The translations under genes were made by a program, and so were the position numbers. Shown in pieces: positions 59,387 through 64,000 of a DNA stretch of 64,000 nt (within the stretch, counting starts at the first letter, position 1; each line of letters begins with the position of its first letter). The notes beneath the pieces are model-generated. The model was not told the origin of the DNA. It saw nothing but the letters and a program-made list of their open reading frames with translations, and did not search any database. The DNA is from Propionivibrio hellwigii (GTDB lineage Bacteria > Pseudomonadota > Gammaproteobacteria > Burkholderiales > Rhodocyclaceae), in NCBI RefSeq assembly GCF_041770905.1, contig NZ_JBEUWX010000002.1:1116001-1180000 (forward strand), given 5' to 3'.

Positions 59387-61321
59387 ATGGGAAAGACCAT
59401 CGGCATCGACCTCGGCACCACCAATAGTTGCGTCGCCATCATGGAAGGCGGCACACCGAAGGTGATTGAAAACTCGGAAGGCGCACGCACGACGCCTTCC
59501 ATCGTCGCCTACACTGAAGACGGCGAAATTCTCGTTGGCGCGCCAGCCAAACGGCAGGCGGTCACGAACCCCAAGAATACGCTGTTCGCGGTCAAGCGCC
59601 TGATCGGGCGCCGCTTCGAGGAAAAGGAAGTCCAGAAGGACATCGGTCTGATGCCTTTCAAAATCATCAAGGCCGACAATGGCGATGCCTGGGTGGAAGT
59701 GCGCGATCAGAAAATCGCGCCGCCGCAGGTTTCCGCCGAAGTGCTGCGCAAGATGAAAAAGACGGCCGAAGATTATCTCGGCGAAGAAGTGACCGAAGCC
59801 GTCATCACCGTCCCCGCCTACTTCAACGATAGCCAGCGTCAAGCAACCAAAGACGCCGGCCGCATTGCCGGGCTGGAGGTCAAGCGCATCATCAACGAAC
59901 CGACCGCAGCCGCGCTTGCTTTCGGTATGGACAAGAAACAGGGCGACAAGAAAATCGCCGTCTATGACCTCGGCGGCGGCACCTTCGATATTTCGATCAT
60001 TGAAATCGCCGACATCGAGGGCGAACAGCAGTTTGAAGTCCTCTCGACCAACGGCGACACCTTCCTCGGCGGTGAAGACTTTGACCAGCGTCTGATCGAC
60101 TACATCATTGAGGAATTCAAGAAGGAATCCGGCGTTAATCTGAAGTCCGACGTACTGGCGCTGCAACGCCTCAAGGATGCGGCGGAAAAAGCCAAAATCG
60201 AGTTGTCGTCCAGCCAGCAGACCGAAATCAACCTGCCTTACATTACGGCCGACGCTTCCGGCCCGAAACATCTGGCGCTGAAAATTACGCGCGCCAAGTT
60301 TGAATCGCTGGTTGACGGCCTGATCGAACGCACGATCGATCCATGCCGCACCGCCCTCAAGGACGCCGGCCTCAAGGTATCCGACATCGACGACGTGATC
60401 CTCGTCGGCGGGCAAACACGCATGCCCAAAGTACAGGAAAAGGTCAAAGAATTCTTTGGCAAGGAACCGCGTCGCGACGTCAATCCGGACGAGGCCGTTG
60501 CCGTCGGCGCAGCCATCCAGGGTGGCGTGCTGCAAGGCGATGTCAAGGATGTGCTCCTGCTCGACGTGACTCCGCTCTCGCTCGGCATTGAAACGCTGGG
60601 CGGCGTGATGACCAAGCTGATCCAGAAGAATACGACGATCCCGACCAAAGCCTCACAAGTCTTCTCGACGGCCGACGATAACCAGTCGGCGGTGACTATC
60701 CACGTTCTGCAAGGCGAGCGCGAGATGGCTTCCGGCAACAAGAGTCTCGGCCAGTTCAACCTGACCGACATTCCGCCGGCGCCGCGCGGTATGCCGCAGA
60801 TCGAAGTCACCTTTGACATCGACGCCAACGGCATCCTGAACGTTTCGGCCAAGGACAAGGCGACCGGCAAGGAAAACAAAATCCGCATCCAGGCCTCCAG
60901 CGGGCTGTCCGAGGAAGAAGTGCAGCGCATGATGCAGGATGCCGAGCAGCACGCCGAGGAAGACAAGAAGGCGCACGCGCTTGCCGAAGCACGCAATCAG
61001 TGCGACGCACTGGTCCATATGGCGAAAAAATCGCTGAGCGAGCATGGCGCCGAACTCTCCGGCGAGGAAAAATCGGCGCTCGAAACCGCCATCAAAGAGG
61101 CCGAAGAAACCGCGCGCGGCAATGATATCGACGCCATCAAGGCCAAGAGCGAAGCGCTTGGGCAAGCGGCCCAAAAGCTTGGAGAAAAGATGTACGCCAA
61201 GCAGCAGGCTGCCGGCGCCAGCCAGCAGGATGCGGCGGGAGATTCCTCCGGCGGCGCGTCCCATCAGGACGATGGCGACGTTGTCGATGCCGAATATACG
61301 GAAGTCAAAGACAAGCATTGA
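59387..61321 (+). CDS. dnaK: Chaperone DnaK (Hsp70)
   Basis: 644 residues from ATG at 59387, preceded by AAGGAT. ATPase domain: GKTIGIDLGTTNSCVAIMEG, AVITVPAYFNDSQRQATKDA, IINEPTAAALAFG, YDLGGGTFDISI and LVGGQTRMP. The linker DVLLLDVTPLSLGIET, the substrate-binding beta sandwich and the helical lid with an Asp/Gly-rich tail ending in DVVDAEYTEVKD are normal. Works with DnaJ and GrpE on unfolded proteins. A terminator-like hairpin lies between dnaK and dnaJ. Confidence 0.97.
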   Translation: MGKTIGIDLGTTNSCVAIMEGGTPKVIENSEGARTTPSIVAYTEDGEILVGAPAKRQAVTNPKNTLFAVKRLIGRRFEEKEVQKDIGLMPFKIIKADNGDAWVEVRDQKIAPPQVSAEVLRKMKKTAEDYLGEEVTEAVITVPAYFNDSQRQATKDAGRIAGLEVKRIINEPTAAALAFGMDKKQGDKKIAVYDLGGGTFDISIIEIADIEGEQQFEVLSTNGDTFLGGEDFDQRLIDYIIEEFKKESGVNLKSDVLALQRLKDAAEKAKIELSSSQQTEINLPYITADASGPKHLALKITRAKFESLVDGLIERTIDPCRTALKDAGLKVSDIDDVILVGGQTRMPKVQEKVKEFFGKEPRRDVNPDEAVAVGAAIQGGVLQGDVKDVLLLDVTPLSLGIETLGGVMTKLIQKNTTIPTKASQVFSTADDNQSAVTIHVLQGEREMASGNKSLGQFNLTDIPPAPRGMPQIEVTFDIDANGILNVSAKDKATGKENKIRIQASSGLSEEEVQRMMQDAEQHAEEDKKAHALAEARNQCDALVHMAKKSLSEHGAELSGEEKSALETAIKEAEETARGNDIDAIKAKSEALGQAAQKLGEKMYAKQQAAGASQQDAAGDSSGGASHQDDGDVVDAEYTEVKDKH

Positions 61322-61340
61322 GATCACAACGCGGCAGCTA

Positions 61341-61371
61341 AAAGGTGGGGCGAAACATTCGCTCCGCCTTT
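61341..61371 (+). terminator. Hairpin between dnaK and dnaJ
   Basis: AAAGGTGGGGCGAA (61341-61354) pairs over all 14 positions, with two G-U pairs, to TTCGCTCCGCCTTT (61358-61371), followed by TGCTTTTG. It could partially terminate transcription, giving more DnaK than DnaJ, or protect the dnaK mRNA 3' end. Confidence 0.7.
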
Positions 61372-61499
61372 TGCTTTTGTGCATCTTTGCCCTGCCCGAC
61401 GGCGGCACGCAGCAAAATGATCGATGAAACGTTGATCGTGAATCACGCGTAGGCACCGGATTCGGGGAAATTATTTTTTTATTTACGCAGTCACCAGCA

Positions 61500-62636
61500 A
61501 TGTCAAAGCGCGACTACTACGAAACGCTCGGCGTCAACCGCGATGCGTCCGACGATGAGCTGAAAAAGGCCTACCGCAAGCTGGCCATGAAATACCATCC
61601 GGATCGCAACCCCGACAACCCCAAGGCCGAAGCCAACTTCAAGGAAGCCAAGGAAGCCTACGAAGTGCTCTCGGACAGACAGAAACGCGCCGCCTATGAC
61701 CAGTTCGGTCATGCCGGCGTCGACCCGCAGGCGGGGATGAGCGGTTTTGGCGGCTTTGGCGCCGGCGGTTTTGCCGACGCCTTTGGCGGAATTTTCGAAG
61801 AAATCTTTGGCGGCGGTCGCGGCGGCGGCCGCACCAGTGCCTATCGCGGCGCCGACCTGCGCTACAACATCGAGGTCACGCTCGAACAGGCCGCGTTCGG
61901 CACCGAGACCAAAATTCGCATTCCCACCATGGAAACCTGCGAAACCTGCAAAGGCACAGGCGCCAAGCCGGGGACGCAGCCGACAACCTGCACGACCTGC
62001 CACGGCAACGGTCAGGTGCGGATTCAGCAGGGTTTTTTCTCGATCCAGCAAACGTGCCCGCAATGCCACGGTTCCGGCAAGATGATTTCCGATCCCTGCA
62101 CAGACTGCCGCGGCGCGGGGCGCGTCAAGCGGCAGAAAACGCTGTCGGTCAAAATTCCCGCGGGGGTCGATGAGGGCGACCGCATCCGGCTTTCCGGTGA
62201 AGGCGAACACGGCATCAATGGCGGCCCGCCCGGCGATCTCTACGTCCAGATTCAGCTCAAACCCCATTCGGTCTTCCAGCGCGAAGGCAACGACCTGCAC
62301 TGTGAAATGCCCATCAGTTTTGCCACAGCGGCATTGGGCGGCGAAATCGAGATTCCGACGCTGGACAATGCCGCCAAAATCAAGATTCCGGCGGAAACCC
62401 AGTCAGGCAAAACTTTCCGCCTGCGCGGAAAAGGCATCAAAGGCGTACGCAGCCACGCTCCCGGTGACCTGTTCTGCCATGTCGTCCTCGAAACGCCGGT
62501 CAATCTCACCGAACGCCAGAAGGAACTACTGCGCGAACTCGAAGAAAGCACGCATGGAGAGGGGAAAGGGAATCGCCACAACCCGCGTGCCTCCTCATGG
62601 ATAGACCGGGTTAAGGAGTTCTTCTCGGCGGACTGA
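61500..62636 (+). CDS. dnaJ: Chaperone DnaJ (Hsp40, type I)
   Basis: 378 residues. J domain with YHPDRN (the HPD motif), Gly/Phe-rich linker (GFGGFGAGGFADAFGG), the four CxxCxGxG zinc repeats (CETCKGTG, CTTCHGNG, CPQCHGSG, CTDCRGAG) and the C-terminal client-binding domains with GDLYVQIQLKPH and FRLRGKGI. Stimulates DnaK ATPase and delivers clients. 178 nt after dnaK, so possibly expressed by read-through of the hairpin. A second J-protein, CbpA, is encoded at the right edge of the window. Confidence 0.96.
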   Translation: MSKRDYYETLGVNRDASDDELKKAYRKLAMKYHPDRNPDNPKAEANFKEAKEAYEVLSDRQKRAAYDQFGHAGVDPQAGMSGFGGFGAGGFADAFGGIFEEIFGGGRGGGRTSAYRGADLRYNIEVTLEQAAFGTETKIRIPTMETCETCKGTGAKPGTQPTTCTTCHGNGQVRIQQGFFSIQQTCPQCHGSGKMISDPCTDCRGAGRVKRQKTLSVKIPAGVDEGDRIRLSGEGEHGINGGPPGDLYVQIQLKPHSVFQREGNDLHCEMPISFATAALGGEIEIPTLDNAAKIKIPAETQSGKTFRLRGKGIKGVRSHAPGDLFCHVVLETPVNLTERQKELLRELEESTHGEGKGNRHNPRASSWIDRVKEFFSAD

Positions 62637-63077
62637 CAGCCTGACAGCCTGCGCCGCCGTTTTTCTTCTACCCATCCGGCCTTTGTCTCTCTTTTTCGCC
62701 TTCCGCCACCTGTTCCGTCCTATCGCTTCATAGGCAACGCCCCTCTCTGTTCCACGTATAGCGGCCGTTTCAGGGCGGGCAGGCAGCTGCTCGATCCATC
62801 ATTTTGAGGAAGCGGAAGAACGCGAATCGAGCGGGGAGCTGGGCAAAATTCATGCTGAAAATCTTTGTAACCCGTACGCTGTAAGACTCCCATGAGCTAA
62901 AAACTTTGAACGCAAAGAATCCCTCTCTGCCTCTCAAAACTCGCAGAACAGCATGCATGTAGCCCGAAAACCATCCGCCGCCATCTCACCAAAGCAAGCG
63001 CCAAGACCCATCCCAAAAATAACCGGCGTGTATTGGCACACCTCGCCGTGCGACCGATACAGCCGTTGACGGCCTGC

Positions 63078-63265
63078 CCTGAACCCCGCGTAAAACGGGC
63101 GTTTCCGGAGGGGCTGCCCGCTAGCCCACTATTTACGAGGGTTCCCGGCCAACCTATCTGTAAGCTCAGTATTTACGGGCGTCCCAGATTTGCCTATCCG
63201 CTAGCCCACTATTTACGCGGGTTTCCAGCCTACATACCGGCAAATGCCCGGTTGACAAGGGCTAC
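63078..63265. repeat. 40-bp-period hairpin repeat array (five units)
   Basis: Units at 63081, 63121, 63161, 63201 and 63241, exactly 40 bp apart, with four different cores. The second and fourth units share the core CTAGCCCACTATTTACG. The surrounding gap 62637-63430 between convergent dnaJ and cbpM shows no gene. Confidence 0.9.
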
Positions 63266-63430
63266 AGAAGCGGCTCGGCCGCTTTATGCACGGTAATGAT
63301 TTTATCCACCGAGCCATTGCCTCATCTCTACGCGCCACACTGTCCGCGATTCACGGCGCTCCGCCCGCGGGTTTAACGCTCCCGTTTTTCCAGACAACAG
63401 GCCGCCGACGGCAGCCCCCGGCCGGTTTTT

Positions 63431-63739
63431 CTACAATGCTCCGATTTTTCTCTGATTGGCGCGCAGCCGGGCGATCTCATCCTGCAAATCCAGAACCAGC
63501 GCCGCCAGTTCGGGCAATGCATCAAAATCGCGTTCCAGCGCCAGCAGCCGATGCACACGGCGAATTTCGCTGCCGCTGAAGCGCCAGGCGGCCGGGTTTT
63601 CACCGCTCGCCGGCAGCACGCCCGCCTGCACATGCAGCGCAATCCATTCAGCGGATACACCGCAGATCGCGGCAAATTCGGCGCTCTCTATCATCTGCTC
63701 GTCGATAATCACGGCAGAACAAATCTCCTGATGGTTCAT
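63431..63739 (-). CDS. cbpM: Chaperone modulator CbpM
   Basis: 102 residues, a MerR-like helix-turn-helix fold protein (CGVSAEWIALHVQAGVL, SGSEIRRVHRLLALERDF, then a leucine-rich coiled coil LVLDLQDEIARLRANQ). CbpM binds the J domain of CbpA and inhibits its co-chaperone and DNA-binding activity. It overlaps the end of cbpA by 4 nt, the standard cbpAM operon. Length agrees with the family. Confidence 0.85.
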   Translation of the reverse strand: MNHQEICSAVIIDEQMIESAEFAAICGVSAEWIALHVQAGVLPASGENPAAWRFSGSEIRRVHRLLALERDFDALPELAALVLDLQDEIARLRANQRKIGAL

Positions 63740-64000
63740 CGTGCTTGACTCCCGTTAGTCTGGCCATCGTCGCTTCCCCAGCCTGCGCGGGGGTCGAACG
63801 GCAATTCGCGTGCCATCGTTTCATACAGGGATTTTGCCTGTGCGCTATCGGCTTCAGGCAGCATGATCTGCAAATTCAGATAAAGATCCCCCGCCGGCTT
63901 GCCCGGAATGCCTTTGCCGGAAACCTTCATTACGCGGCCGCTTTGCGCGCCGGGCGGGATCCGTACATTCACTTTTTGTCCAGCAGGCAGCGGGATGGTG
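63736..64000 (-). CDS. cbpA: DnaJ-like co-chaperone CbpA, C-terminal part (runs off window)
   Basis: Only the last 87 codons are inside the window; the frame is open to base 64000. Visible is the end of the client-binding domain: IPLPAGQKVNVRIPPGAQSG, MKVSGKGIPGKPAGDLYLNL, then LYETMARELPFDPRAGW, the typical CbpA C-terminus. The J domain lies beyond the edge. Overlap with cbpM confirms the assignment. CbpA is a stress and stationary-phase DnaJ homologue. Confidence 0.85.
   Translation of the reverse strand, partial: TIPLPAGQKVNVRIPPGAQSGRVMKVSGKGIPGKPAGDLYLNLQIMLPEADSAQAKSLYETMARELPFDPRAGWGSDDGQTNGSQAR

Noticed and set aside
59360..60535. 391-codon minus-strand frame
   Set aside because: Antisense to dnaK; long antisense frames over dnaK are a known codon-usage artefact.

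Overview
The window looks like a betaproteobacterial chromosome segment with fairly GC-rich housekeeping DNA. Pointers are the divergent rluC/rne pair with a phosphoglycolate-phosphatase-like gene and sppA behind rluC, a DUF3567 protein (a betaproteobacterial family), the order hrcA-hemH-(insert)-grpE-dnaK-dnaJ, a metNIQ operon, and a tandem relative of the Neisseria adhesin complex protein at the left edge. I cannot fix the genus. A lysozyme-inhibitor-like protein and a peptidoglycan deacetylase very close to Helicobacter PgdA would fit host contact, but that is inference.

Layout. 1-10 kb: tandem ACP-like protein, universal stress protein, an atypical ClpX-like ATPase, a methyltransferase, an NfeD/slipin pair, a class II glutamine amidotransferase that appears to start with ATT, and a trans-sulfuration-type PLP enzyme followed by an E. 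coli-type YcaO. 10.8-18.4 kb: a degraded IS1595-type element, then an AT-richer graveyard of Rhs C-terminal fragments, each followed by a different small gene that is probably its immunity gene. No full-length rhs gene is present. 18.7-25.6 kb: hcxA-like dehydrogenase, metNIQ, ispDF, thiD. 26.5-35.3 kb: a tandemly duplicated unknown gene, an MFS exporter whose start codon lies in a 16-bp tandem repeat, DUF3567, a Ca2+-type P-ATPase, a second universal stress protein and a MatC-type permease. 36.6-42.9 kb: sppA, gph-like, rluC and rne. 44-51.7 kb: a half-size EamA protein, a DUF5625 lipoprotein, a COG0523 GTPase with a small MCGLCG protein, a PgdA-type deacetylase and an amidase. 52.3-64 kb: the heat-shock chaperone region (hrcA, hemH, grpE, dnaK, dnaJ, cbpM, cbpA), interrupted by a drug/metabolite transporter, a Ser/Thr kinase with a cyclic-nucleotide-binding domain, and an orphan Tae4/Tai4-like effector-immunity pair.

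Intergenic DNA is unusual. At least twelve places hold arrays of a diverged unit that repeats with a near-exact 40-bp period. Each unit carries a short CCC...GGG inverted repeat; I count more than forty units. A separate element of about 190 bp with a perfect 14-bp hairpin occurs twice.

Taken together, the accessory content is about antagonism and envelope defence: Rhs tips and immunities, Tae4/Tai4, a lysozyme-inhibitor-like protein and peptidoglycan deacetylation. No secretion-system structural gene is in the window.
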